The notes under the pieces were generated by a model. It was not told the origin of the DNA. It made no database searches and saw nothing but the letters and a program-made list of their open reading frames with translations. A stretch of DNA of 64,000 nt, taken from assembly GCF_020169335.1 (NCBI RefSeq), contig NZ_JAIEZN010000001.1:2035805-2099804 (forward strand), written 5' to 3'. This DNA is from Devosia aquimaris. GTDB taxonomy: Bacteria > Pseudomonadota > Alphaproteobacteria > Rhizobiales > Devosiaceae. Positions within the stretch are counted from its first letter, which is position 1, and every line of letters begins with the position of its first letter. Of the stretch, positions 31,455 to 39,436 are shown piece by piece. The position numbers and the translations under genes are program-made.

Positions 31455-32353
31455 CCGCGCACCTCGTGGCGGGTCGAGCGGACATAGACAACCGATGCAA
31501 TCAGCACCAGCACGAACATCATCACCGAAATGGTCGCCCCCTTGGCGAAGTCATAGAGCTTGAAGCTCATCTGCCAGGCCCAATAGCCGGCAACGTTGGA
31601 TGTATTGGCCGGTCCGCCCTCGGTCAGCGCCGGGAACAGGTCGAACTGCTGCAGCGTGCCGATCAGCCCCAGCGACAGCACCGCGCCGATGGTCGAGCGC
31701 ATCATGGGCAGCGTGATGGTCCAGAAGCGCTGGAAGGCATTGGCGCCATCCAGTTCAGCGGCCTCATAGAGGTCCCGCGGAATGGCAGCCAGGCCCACCG
31801 ACAGCAGCAGCATGTTGAACGCCAGGCCGAGCCAGATATTGGCGATCACCACAGCCCAGATCGAAAAATTCGGGTCCGATTTCCAGAAGATCGGCGCCTC
31901 GATGATACCCATTGCTTTCAGGATCGTGTTGAGCACGCCGAAGTCGCCCGCCAGTATCCAGCTCCAGATGGCGCCCACCACCAGGCCCGGCATGACCCAG
32001 GACACTAGGAACAGGCCACGGATCGTCGCGGCGCCGGGAAACTTCTGCGCAAAGAACAGCGCAAGGGAGAAGCCGAGCACGAACTGGCCGGCCATGGAGG
32101 CAAACACAAAGATCAGCGTATTGCGCGTCACCAGCCAGAATTCGGGTGCGTTGACCACAGCCACGTAATTGGTGAAGCCCGCCAGCGGCCGGAACAGCTC
32201 ACCGAGCGTGAACATGTCCACCTGCTGGAAGCTCATCAGGATGTTGTAGACCAGGGGCAATCCGGCCAACGCCAGCAGGAACACCATCGCTGCGCCAACC
32301 AGGATCAGGTCGAAGCCGATCCCGTCCCGCATGCTATTGAAAATTCTGGCCAT
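31451..32353 (-). CDS. CUT1 carbohydrate ABC transporter permease (MalF-like)
   Basis: 300 aa, six membrane segments. The coupling loop is LYEAAELDGANAFQRFWTITLP near residue 210. The N-terminus has the MalF/UgpA-type signal-anchor LILVGAAMVFLLALAGLPLVYN. A good GGAGGGG precedes the ATG at 32353. It follows the binding-protein gene after a 70-base gap that contains an attenuator-like hairpin. Confidence 0.94.
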   Translation of the reverse strand: MARIFNSMRDGIGFDLILVGAAMVFLLALAGLPLVYNILMSFQQVDMFTLGELFRPLAGFTNYVAVVNAPEFWLVTRNTLIFVFASMAGQFVLGFSLALFFAQKFPGAATIRGLFLVSWVMPGLVVGAIWSWILAGDFGVLNTILKAMGIIEAPIFWKSDPNFSIWAVVIANIWLGLAFNMLLLSVGLAAIPRDLYEAAELDGANAFQRFWTITLPMMRSTIGAVLSLGLIGTLQQFDLFPALTEGGPANTSNVAGYWAWQMSFKLYDFAKGATISVMMFVLVLIASVVYVRSTRHEVRG

Positions 32354-32372
32354 GGGCCCCTCCGCACATATT

Positions 32373-32406
32373 CAATAAAAGAACCGGCCAGATTGCTCCG
32401 GCCGGT
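32373..32406 (-). terminator. Attenuator hairpin between binding-protein and permease genes
   Basis: On the minus strand ACCGGCC (from 32406) pairs with GGCCGGT (to 32383), loop of 10 bases, followed by TTCTTTTATT. Position directly after the binding-protein stop suggests partial termination so that the binding protein exceeds the membrane subunits. Confidence 0.7.
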
Positions 32407-32423
32407 CCAGGTCAGGGAGGACC

Positions 32424-33650
32424 TTAGCCGACGATGCCCTTGATGGTGGCCTGGGCCTGGTCAAGCGCGTCCTTGGCCGACATCTGGCCGGTCAGGGCTG
32501 CCTGCATGGCATCGTAAATTGCCTTGGAGATCTTCTGCCATTCCGGGTGCGGACCACGCGGCTGGGCATACTGGAGCTGCTCCTGGAATACCTTGAGCGC
32601 AGCGTCCTTCTTCTCGATGCCGGTGGCCGGCAGTTCGATGTCGCCACGTGCCGGCAGGTTGCCGAACTCGGGGAACAGGCGATCGTCCTGGCTCACATAG
32701 TATTCGAGAACCTTGAAGGCCTCGTCGGGATGCTTGGTCGAGGACATGATACCCCAGTCAAAGCCACCCAGAGCAGAGGAGCGTTCGCCGCCCTCGGTGA
32801 TGGTCGGCAGCAGGGTCACGCCCCAGTCGAACTTGGCGTCTTCGACCATGCGGTCGATTTCCCAGGGGCCCGACACCGCCATGGCGGCATTGCCCGAGTT
32901 GAACGTACCGGTCGAATCCCACTGACCGAGCGTCAGCACGTCCTTGGACGCCCAGCCGTTGTCGATCATCTTCTTCCACAGGTCGAGCACCTCGGCGGCG
33001 CCTTCGGTATTGACGTTGTTGTAGCTGCCGCCCGAAGCCTGGATGATGGGCAGGAATTGGAAGGTGCCTTCTTCGCCGGCCTTGGCCGAGAAGGTGGCGC
33101 CATAGACGTTGTTGGCCGAGTCGGTCAGCTTTTCAGCATATTCGGCGAACTGCGCCCAGGTCTGCGGCGGCTCGGTGATGCCGGCCTTGGCAAACATGTC
33201 CTTGTTGTAGAACACGCCGATGGTGTCGGTGTACTTCGGCACGCCGAACAGCTTGCCGTCCCAGCTGACCGAGTTCAGCGGACCCTCGAAATACTGGGCC
33301 TTGCTGATCACGTCGGACGCCTTGACGCGGTCGGTGATGTCCAGCATTGCGCCACGCGACGAGAACAGGGCGAAGTCGGGATTGTCGAACGACACGATGT
33401 CGGGCGCATTGCCGGTGGCAAAGGCACGCAGGGTCTCGTTGACCAGATCGTCGAACGGGATGGCCCGGTATTCGATCTGGATGTCCGTGTTCTGCTCGTT
33501 GAACTCCTTGGAGAAGGTGTCCGCGATGCCCGGACGGTCGATGCCGTCGATCGACCAGACCTTGACGACTGTCTGGGCCATGGCCGGGCTGGCTGCGACC
33601 AAAGCGCCGAGCGCCAGGCCAGCCAATAGACCGAGTTTGGTAAACTGCAT
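32424..33650 (-). CDS. Extracellular sugar-binding protein of CUT1 ABC transporter
   Basis: 408 aa with a Sec signal peptide (MQFTKLGLLAGLALGALVAA, cleavage after PAMA). The mature part is an SBP family 1 protein: FSKEFNEQNTDIQIEYRAIP, FATGNAPDIVSFDNPDFALF, GVPKYTDTIGVFYNKDMFAK and SGPWEIDRM. Substrate not readable from sequence; many aromatic residues suggest an oligo- or monosaccharide. The ATG at 33650 has GGAGG at 5-base spacing, while longer starts would precede the signal peptide. A 32-base near-perfect palindrome lies upstream. Confidence 0.93.
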   Translation of the reverse strand: MQFTKLGLLAGLALGALVAASPAMAQTVVKVWSIDGIDRPGIADTFSKEFNEQNTDIQIEYRAIPFDDLVNETLRAFATGNAPDIVSFDNPDFALFSSRGAMLDITDRVKASDVISKAQYFEGPLNSVSWDGKLFGVPKYTDTIGVFYNKDMFAKAGITEPPQTWAQFAEYAEKLTDSANNVYGATFSAKAGEEGTFQFLPIIQASGGSYNNVNTEGAAEVLDLWKKMIDNGWASKDVLTLGQWDSTGTFNSGNAAMAVSGPWEIDRMVEDAKFDWGVTLLPTITEGGERSSALGGFDWGIMSSTKHPDEAFKVLEYYVSQDDRLFPEFGNLPARGDIELPATGIEKKDAALKVFQEQLQYAQPRGPHPEWQKISKAIYDAMQAALTGQMSAKDALDQAQATIKGIVG

Positions 33651-33723
33651 TATATCCTCCCTTTGCGGCCTCAGGCCGCGATCCAAGCCGTGGGGGTTTC
33701 CTCTTCCCGCGCGGCCCACCAAA

Positions 33724-33755
33724 GCCATCGTGAACGCTGCAACGTTCGCGATGGC
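33724..33755. promoter_or_regulatory. 32-base near-perfect palindrome upstream of the CUT1 operon
   Basis: GCCATCGTGAACG (33724-33736) is complementary to CGTTCGCGATGGC (33743-33755) with one mismatch, spacer CTGCAA. It lies 6 bases past the stop of the LacI gene and about 73 bases ahead of the binding-protein ATG. It may be the operator for that LacI protein, a terminator for the LacI gene (TTTGG follows on the minus strand), or both. Confidence 0.6.
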
Positions 33756-33761
33756 GCTTGC

Positions 33762-34817
33762 TCATATCCCCAGGCGTGCCTCCCCATTGCTATGGCTGGC
33801 GCGCAACGCGCTGCCACAGGATTGGCGAACCAGGAGCTTGCATGGCAGCTTACGGATGCCGGCTGAAACAGCCTTGCCCTCCGCCAGCTGCAAAATCAGT
33901 CGGCCGGCCTCGCGGCCCATTTCCTTGAGGTTCATGTCAACGGTGCTCAATGGCGGCCGCGTCGCGGCAGCCACGATCTCCCAATTGTCGAACCCCACCA
34001 CCGAGACATCGACCGGCACGTCCACGCCACGCTCGCGCAGCGCATCCACCACGCCGCGGGCAATCTGGTCATTGCCGCAAAAAATGCCGTCCGGATGTGG
34101 CCCCGCCCCATCCCACAGCCGCGCCACCGCCTCATGCCCCCAGGCCTCGGACCAGGGCCCGTTCAGCACCTGGGCGCCCGCGCCGACCACGTCCCGATAG
34201 GCCGCCTCGCGTGCGGCCACCGAGGCAAAGCTCGCCGGCCCGGTGATATGCACCACCCGCTTGCGCCCCAGCTGCACCAGCCACTCGACCGCCTCGCGCG
34301 CCCCCTGCTCGTCGTCCGACACCAGGGTGATGGCGTCCTCTGGCCCTTCGGTGAACACATAGACCACCGGAATGGCCAGGTTCGACAGGTCCACCGGCAG
34401 CCGGCGGTCAATGCGCTTGCCGGCGGCAATGATGCCGTCGACCTGCTTGTCGCGCATGGCGTCGACATGGATCTGCCCCAGCGCCGCATCATCCTCGATA
34501 CCGCACAGGAACACCGACACGCCTTGGTCCACCAGCGCTTCGGCCACCCCTGCCATCACCGGCAGGGTGAAGCGGCCATAGGTGTCATTGGTCAAAAGGC
34601 CAATGGTGAAGCTGCGCTGCTGCGTCAGGGCCCGCGCCATGGCATTGGGCCGGAACCCCAGCGCTGCCGCCGTCTGTTTGACGCGTTCACGCGTCTGCTC
34701 GGTCATGCGGCCGGTATCGTTGAGCGCCTTGGATGCCGTCGCGACGCTGACGCCAGCAACGCGCGCAACATCGTAGATGCGAATGCGCTCAGCTTTGGCC
34801 ACGTCGGCATACCTCAC
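33762..34817 (-). CDS. LacI family transcriptional regulator (CUT1-associated)
   Basis: 351 aa. HTH domain IRIYDVARVAGVSVATASKA (about residues 12-31) with hinge helix FRPNAMARALTQQ, then a periplasmic-binding-like effector domain (VVYVFTEGPEDAITLVSDDE, DGIFCGNDQIARGVVDAL, VSVVGFDNWEIV). The start is a GTG at 34817 behind AAAGGG. It lies immediately upstream of the CUT1 operon in the same direction and very likely represses it, and possibly itself, through the palindromes on either side of the gene. Confidence 0.93.
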   Translation of the reverse strand: MRYADVAKAERIRIYDVARVAGVSVATASKALNDTGRMTEQTRERVKQTAAALGFRPNAMARALTQQRSFTIGLLTNDTYGRFTLPVMAGVAEALVDQGVSVFLCGIEDDAALGQIHVDAMRDKQVDGIIAAGKRIDRRLPVDLSNLAIPVVYVFTEGPEDAITLVSDDEQGAREAVEWLVQLGRKRVVHITGPASFASVAAREAAYRDVVGAGAQVLNGPWSEAWGHEAVARLWDGAGPHPDGIFCGNDQIARGVVDALRERGVDVPVDVSVVGFDNWEIVAAATRPPLSTVDMNLKEMGREAGRLILQLAEGKAVSAGIRKLPCKLLVRQSCGSALRASHSNGEARLGI

Positions 34818-34827
34818 TGGAAAACCC

Positions 34828-34847
34828 TTTTCTCAACGTTGATAAAA
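34828..34847. promoter_or_regulatory. Putative LacI operator upstream of the CUT1-associated lacI gene
   Basis: A 20-base near-palindrome with the perfect core TCAACGTTGA (34833-34842) flanked by TTTTC and TAAAA. It lies 11 bases upstream of the GTG start of the LacI gene, overlapping its ribosome-binding site, so autoregulation is likely. The central CG with flanking A/T resembles LacI/GalR operators. Confidence 0.6.
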
Positions 34848-34884
34848 CGGTTTCTCAAGCATCGTCAAGCGATCTCGGATCACA

Positions 34885-35781
34885 TCACACGGCAATGTAG
34901 TCGCCGCCGCGAGCGGCTTTGAGATGATTGAGCGCAGCCACCTGCCCGGTCATTTCCAGATCGCCGCGATAGACCGGATCGTGCCAGCCCTCGATGTCGA
35001 TCGAGCCCTTGAAACCGGCCAGGCGCAGCTCGGAAATGATGTCGGTCCAGTTGCTGTCGCCGAACCCCGGCGTGCGCATGAACACGAACTTCTCCTTGCC
35101 GAAGACGCCATGCTCCTTGATCACTTCCCAGCGGATGGTCGCGTCCTTGCCATGCACATGGAAGAACTTGTGCGCCCACTTGCGGATCTGCGGCATGGGA
35201 TCGATCAGGTAGACCATCTGGTGGCAGGGCTCCCACTCGAGCCCGATATTGTCGTCCGGCGTCTCGTTGAACATGAGTTCCCAGGCGTCGGGATTATGCG
35301 CGATGTTCCAGTCGCCCGTGGCCCAGTTGCCGTCCATGGCGCAGTTTTCGAAGGCGATTTTCACGCCCTTGTCGGCCGCACGCTTGGCCAGCTCGCTCCA
35401 CACCGTCTTGTACTGCGGCAGGCTGTCGGTCAGCGGCTTGTTGCGCACACGCCCGGTAAAGCCCGCCACGCAGGTGGCGCCGAAGTGATGTGCATTGTCG
35501 ATGCAGTCCTTCCAGCCCTGCAGGGTCTGGCGATCCATTTCCTGGTCTTCCAGCGGATTGCCGAACATGCCGATCGTGTTGATCTCGATGTCGCGGTCGC
35601 CGATGGCGTCCTTGCAGCGCTTGCCCAGTTCAGCCAGGTCCTGGCCATGGGTGCTCTGCCAGAAAAACGGCTCGAAGCTCTCAAAGCCCAGGTCGGCGAT
35701 GGCAGCGATATTTTCCGCCGCCTTGCCTTCCGTGGCCTGGATCATGGTGCCGATACGGATCGATTTTGCAGGATTGGTCAC
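34885..35781 (-). CDS. Sugar phosphate isomerase/epimerase (AP endonuclease 2 fold)
   Basis: 298 aa TIM-barrel of the xylose-isomerase-like family. Likely metal ligands are in KIAFENCAMDG (E), GLEWEPCHQMV (E and H), FFHVHGKDATI (H-x-H) and GSIDIEGWHDP (E). Substrate unknown; the neighbouring Gfo/Idh/MocA dehydrogenase is a common partner in pathways that oxidise and isomerise inositols or keto-sugars. It starts with GTG at 35781, 12 bases after the dehydrogenase stop, with only a weak ribosome site, so translational coupling is likely. Confidence 0.9.
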   Translation of the reverse strand: MTNPAKSIRIGTMIQATEGKAAENIAAIADLGFESFEPFFWQSTHGQDLAELGKRCKDAIGDRDIEINTIGMFGNPLEDQEMDRQTLQGWKDCIDNAHHFGATCVAGFTGRVRNKPLTDSLPQYKTVWSELAKRAADKGVKIAFENCAMDGNWATGDWNIAHNPDAWELMFNETPDDNIGLEWEPCHQMVYLIDPMPQIRKWAHKFFHVHGKDATIRWEVIKEHGVFGKEKFVFMRTPGFGDSNWTDIISELRLAGFKGSIDIEGWHDPVYRGDLEMTGQVAALNHLKAARGGDYIAV

Positions 35782-35793
35782 AACAATGACTTT

Positions 35794-36828
35794 CTAGGCT
35801 TCAATGAGAACGCGCTGGTGGGTCTTGGCACTTTCGATGGCGGCAAATACCATCGCCAGGCTCTTGATATTGTCGCTGCCGACGGTCTCGGGCTGGCTGC
35901 CGCTGACAATGGCATTGAGGAAGTCGGCCAGCACGCTGGCATGGCCATGGGTCTGGTCGGCATCGGCCGGCTCGGGAACCTCGATCGGCTTGAGGTCGCG
36001 GAAAAAGCCGCTGTCGCCGGCGACCACATTGGCCGCGAACGCATCGCCACCATCCCAGGTCAGCGTGCCCTTGGTGCCCACGATGCGCCATGCCGCTTCC
36101 CAGCTGGTATTGGCGCCCTCGGCGCACCAGCTGCCGCGATAGTTGAACACCACGCCCTGGTCGAATTCGAAGATCGCATTGGCCGCCGCGCCATGGGCGT
36201 ACCAGGAGCCGCGCGGATTGGTCTCGAGGCAATAAACCGCCTTGGGCGCCACACCAGCCATGAAGCGGGCAGCGTCCAGCGTATGGATGGCCATGTCCAG
36301 CAGCAGCACATTTTCCATCTGCTCGCGGAAGCCGCCAAAATGGGCGCCCACGAAGAAATCGCAATGCAGCGCGGTGACCTCACCCAGGGCCCCGCTCTCG
36401 ATCAGCCGACGGATGCGGCGCACCCCGGCGATAAAGCGCCGGTTCTGCACCACGGCATGAATGCGACCCGCCGCCTTAGCCTGGGCGATCATTTCGCGCC
36501 CAGCCGCCAGAGTTGCCGCCATCGGCTTTTCGCTCAGCACATGGCATCCGTGGCGCAGCCCGGTCGCCACAACGCCGGCCCGGGCCACCGGCACCACCAC
36601 GTCAAACAGGATATCGGGCTTGGTCTGGCTCAGCACGGCATCGAGATCGGTACCGATCACGGCATGGCTCAGGCCGAATTCGGCGGCGCGCGCCTCAGCG
36701 GTTGCGCGGTCCAGATCGACCAGCCCCACCACCTCGACGCGATCCTTGAGCAGCGGATGCTCGGCAAGCGCCGACAGCCACCCTTTGGACATGGCGCCAC
36801 AACCCGCGAGAACGGCCTTGAATACCAA
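35794..36828 (-). CDS. Gfo/Idh/MocA family oxidoreductase
   Basis: 344 aa NAD(P)-dependent dehydrogenase. Rossmann start FKAVLAGCGAMSKGWLSAL, then the HVLSEKPMAATLAAG block containing the EKP motif, and a C-terminal alpha/beta domain with LLLDMAIHTLDAARF (D and H of the active site). The start is a TTG at 36828 behind GGGAGGA at 7-base spacing; no ATG fits. Substrate unknown. It is the first gene of its operon and faces a LacI gene across a 253-base region with two LacI-type operators. Confidence 0.92.
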   Translation of the reverse strand: MVFKAVLAGCGAMSKGWLSALAEHPLLKDRVEVVGLVDLDRATAEARAAEFGLSHAVIGTDLDAVLSQTKPDILFDVVVPVARAGVVATGLRHGCHVLSEKPMAATLAAGREMIAQAKAAGRIHAVVQNRRFIAGVRRIRRLIESGALGEVTALHCDFFVGAHFGGFREQMENVLLLDMAIHTLDAARFMAGVAPKAVYCLETNPRGSWYAHGAAANAIFEFDQGVVFNYRGSWCAEGANTSWEAAWRIVGTKGTLTWDGGDAFAANVVAGDSGFFRDLKPIEVPEPADADQTHGHASVLADFLNAIVSGSQPETVGSDNIKSLAMVFAAIESAKTHQRVLIEA

Positions 36829-36901
36829 AATGAGATCCTCCCTTGGGCATGCCGCGCCTGACCCATCTTTGCGTCTGCGGGTCTCAAGCGGGACATAGCC
36901 C

Positions 36902-36915
36902 CGTAAACGTTTACG
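36902..36915. promoter_or_regulatory. LacI-type operator O1 in the Gfo/Idh - lacI divergent region
   Basis: CGTAAACGTTTACG is a perfect 14-base palindrome with the AAACG-CGTTT core used by LacI-family repressors. It lies on the Gfo/Idh side of the region, where a start site of the minus-strand promoter would fall if the inverted TTGACA at 36940-36945 is its -35 box. Confidence 0.8.
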
Positions 36916-36924
36916 ACGTTACGT

Positions 36925-36945
36925 TTGACACCGGGAGCCTGTCAA
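36925..36945. promoter_or_regulatory. Back-to-back TTGACA boxes (possible divergent -35 elements)
   Basis: TTGACA on the plus strand (36925-36930) and on the minus strand (36945-36940), 9 bases apart. They may be -35 boxes of two divergent promoters, each running into one LacI operator, or together a third inverted repeat. Matching -10 hexamers are weak (at best 3 of 6), so the promoter reading is tentative. Confidence 0.45.
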
Positions 36946-36953
36946 TAGGGCTT

Positions 36954-36966
36954 CGTAAACGTTTCG
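36954..36966. promoter_or_regulatory. LacI-type operator O2 in the divergent region
   Basis: CGTAAACGTTTCG shares the CGTAAACGTTT sequence of O1 with a degenerate right end. Centre-to-centre distance from O1 is 52 bases, close to five helical turns. It lies 115 bases upstream of the LacI gene start. Confidence 0.7.
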
Positions 36967-37081
36967 GAGAAAAATCATACTTATGTGGCGGGCACTGCGC
37001 AATGCTTGCCAAGCGCCGCTTTTGCGGTTCAATGCCGCCAGAACGCCCGCACCAGACGGGCGGCAGTGAGGACAGGCCATA

Positions 37082-38119
37082 ATGAAGGGCATCCGGCGTC
37101 TCGCCCAGCAGCTCGATATCTCGATCGGCACCGTCTCGCGTGCCCTCAACGGCAAGCCGGACGTCAATGAACAGACCCGCGCCCGCGTGCTGGAGGCTGC
37201 CGCTGCCATGGGCTACGTGCCCAATCAGGCCGGCCGCAGTCTGCGCGAGGGCAGCACCAAGGCCATTGGCTTCACCATTGAATCGGGCACTGACACCGCC
37301 GGCAATGGTGACAACTTCTTTCTGGGCGTCATCGACGGCGTGCAGGCAGTCTTCAGCCGGCATCATCTCGATCTGGTGGTGCTCCCCTGCTCCACCGAAG
37401 AAGATCCCAGCCAGTATCTGCGCCGCATGGTGGCCCGCGGCATGGTCGATGGCATGATCATCTCGGCCACCCATCGCCGCGATGCCCGCATCGAGCTTCT
37501 CGCCAATGCGCGCCTGCCCTTCATCGCCCTGGGCCGCTCGGGCACGCCGGGGCCGCACCCCTGGATCGATCTTGATTTCGAGGGCGTAGCCAATCGCGGC
37601 ATCGACCGCCTTGTTGCCAAGGGCCATCGCCGCATCGCCGTCGGCCTGCCCAGCAATGACATCAATCTCGGCTTTGTTTTCTTCGAGGGCTACAAGGCCG
37701 CCTTGGCGCGCCACGGCATTCCCTTCGATCCGACCCTGGTCATCCGCGCCGGTTCGTCCGAGCAGGGCGGCTACCAGATCGCCCATGAATTGCTGAATCT
37801 GCCCGAGCGGCCCACGGCGGTGATCCTCATCTACGAGATGATGGCCATCGGGCTTTATCGTCGCCTCAATGAGGCCGGGGTACGACCGGGCCGCGACATT
37901 GCGGTCATCGGCTTCCGCGAGGGTCCGCAGTCGCGCTTCCTGTCACCGCCCCTCACCTGCTTCCGCCTGTCGCTGCGCGATCTCGGTGTGGCCCTGGGCG
38001 AATCCCTCATGGCCTCGATGCCGGCCTATGCCGAAATCTACCCGCAGGGCCTGGTGCGCCGCATCTGGCCGCTTGAACTGGTGCCCGGCGAAAGCGACGA
38101 CTTCACCATCCCCCGCTGA
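37082..38119 (+). CDS. LacI family transcriptional regulator (divergent from Gfo/Idh gene)
   Basis: 345 aa. HTH IRRLAQQLDISIGTVSRALN at residues 4-23 and hinge region YVPNQAGRSLREGSTK, then a ligand-binding domain with DGMIISATHRRDARIE and IAVIGFREGPQSRFLSPPLT. AGGACAGG precedes the ATG. It is divergent from the dehydrogenase/isomerase pair and is the likely ligand of the CGTAAACGTTTACG-type operators in between. Its HTH differs from that of the other LacI protein, in keeping with different operator sequences. Confidence 0.93.
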   Translation: MKGIRRLAQQLDISIGTVSRALNGKPDVNEQTRARVLEAAAAMGYVPNQAGRSLREGSTKAIGFTIESGTDTAGNGDNFFLGVIDGVQAVFSRHHLDLVVLPCSTEEDPSQYLRRMVARGMVDGMIISATHRRDARIELLANARLPFIALGRSGTPGPHPWIDLDFEGVANRGIDRLVAKGHRRIAVGLPSNDINLGFVFFEGYKAALARHGIPFDPTLVIRAGSSEQGGYQIAHELLNLPERPTAVILIYEMMAIGLYRRLNEAGVRPGRDIAVIGFREGPQSRFLSPPLTCFRLSLRDLGVALGESLMASMPAYAEIYPQGLVRRIWPLELVPGESDDFTIPR

Positions 38120-38131
38120 CGACCGGGCTGA

Positions 38132-39436
38132 TTACCAGCCCAGCCGGTCCTTGAGTGCATACCACCACGAGCCCAGTGTCGAATACTGCGCCCGGAACAT
38201 CCGCCCGCCTGGAAACGGTATCCACGGCAGGCCGGCAAAAGTGTCGAACCGCGTGAGGTCACCGCGCACCGCTTCGCTGAGGATGCGCCCGAACAGATGC
38301 GATCCGGTGACCCCATGGCCACTGTAACCATGCGCGAAATAGACCCTCTGGCCCAACCGCCCCAACTGCGGCACCCGCGAAAACGACAGCGCGAAATTGC
38401 CGCTCCAGGCATAGTCGATCGCGACGTCCTTGAGCTGCGGGAATACCTTGTCCAGGTTCGGCCGCAGCTTGGCCACCACATCGGCGGGGTCGCTGCCGCC
38501 ATAGACCACGCCACCGCCAAAGATCAGCCGATGGTCGGCGCTGAGCCGGAAATAGTCGAGGATATAGCGCACGTCTTCCACGCACATGCCTGTCGGCAGC
38601 AGGGCCTCGGCCCGCTCCTTGCCCAGCGGCGCCGTCGCCATCATCTGGGTCGATACCGGCATCACGCGCGCCGTCAGCTCCGGCACCACATTGCCCAGAT
38701 AGGCATTGCCGCAGACCAGCACGGCCTGGGCGCGCACGCGACCCTGCGCGGTGGTCACCGTTGCGCCCGAGCCATCCTGCTCCACCTTGGTCACCGGCGA
38801 CCGCTCGTGGATGATCCCGCCCAGCCCCTCAAGGGCCTTGGCCTCGCCCAGCGCCAGGTTGAGCGGATGCATGTGCCCACCCGAGTGGTCGATCATGCCA
38901 CCGACATAGGCCTGGCTGCCGATGTGGCGGCGAATGCCTGCCTGGTCGAGAATTTCATGGTCATCCATGCCATGTCGACGCCACAGCGCCTGCTTCTCCT
39001 CCAGCCCGCGCATGTGCTGGGCGGTATAGGCGGCGTAGATATTGCCGCGCCTGAGGTCGCAGTCGATGCCATAGCGATCGACCCAGTCGTAGATGATCCC
39101 GGCCCCTTCCTGCACCAGGCCGCCGACGAAATTGGCCGTGCCCGGGCCATAGCGCCGCTCGATGGTTTCAAGGCTCGCATTGAGCCCGTTCACCACCTGG
39201 CCGCCATTGCGTCCCGAGGCGCCCCAGCCGACTTCCGCACCCTCCACCACCACGACCTTGAAGCCCTTCTCGGCCAGGTGCAGGGCGGCCGACAGGCCCG
39301 AATAGCCGGCCCCGACCACGCAGACATCGGCCGAAACCTCGCCCATCAGCTGCACGGGCGTGCGCTCAATGGCGCGCGAGGCCGCATAATAGCTGGGCGG
39401 ATAGCGGCCGTCGGCGACTGTCTGGACGGGGGCCAT
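38132..39436 (-). CDS. puuB: FAD-dependent gamma-glutamylputrescine oxidase-like protein
   Basis: 434 aa DAO-family flavoenzyme. The dinucleotide fold VCVVGAGYSGLSAALHLAEK has GxGxxG at residues 42-47, and VGWGASGRNGGQVVNGLN is typical of PuuB. It should oxidise gamma-glutamylputrescine to gamma-glutamyl-aminobutyraldehyde, with release of ammonia and hydrogen peroxide. The ATG at 39436 shares one base with the puuA stop (TGATG), with GGAGG 7 bases ahead inside puuA; a GTG three bases earlier is less likely. The substrate call rests on the puuA, puuD and aldehyde dehydrogenase neighbours. Confidence 0.88.
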   Translation of the reverse strand: MAPVQTVADGRYPPSYYAASRAIERTPVQLMGEVSADVCVVGAGYSGLSAALHLAEKGFKVVVVEGAEVGWGASGRNGGQVVNGLNASLETIERRYGPGTANFVGGLVQEGAGIIYDWVDRYGIDCDLRRGNIYAAYTAQHMRGLEEKQALWRRHGMDDHEILDQAGIRRHIGSQAYVGGMIDHSGGHMHPLNLALGEAKALEGLGGIIHERSPVTKVEQDGSGATVTTAQGRVRAQAVLVCGNAYLGNVVPELTARVMPVSTQMMATAPLGKERAEALLPTGMCVEDVRYILDYFRLSADHRLIFGGGVVYGGSDPADVVAKLRPNLDKVFPQLKDVAIDYAWSGNFALSFSRVPQLGRLGQRVYFAHGYSGHGVTGSHLFGRILSEAVRGDLTRFDTFAGLPWIPFPGGRMFRAQYSTLGSWWYALKDRLGW

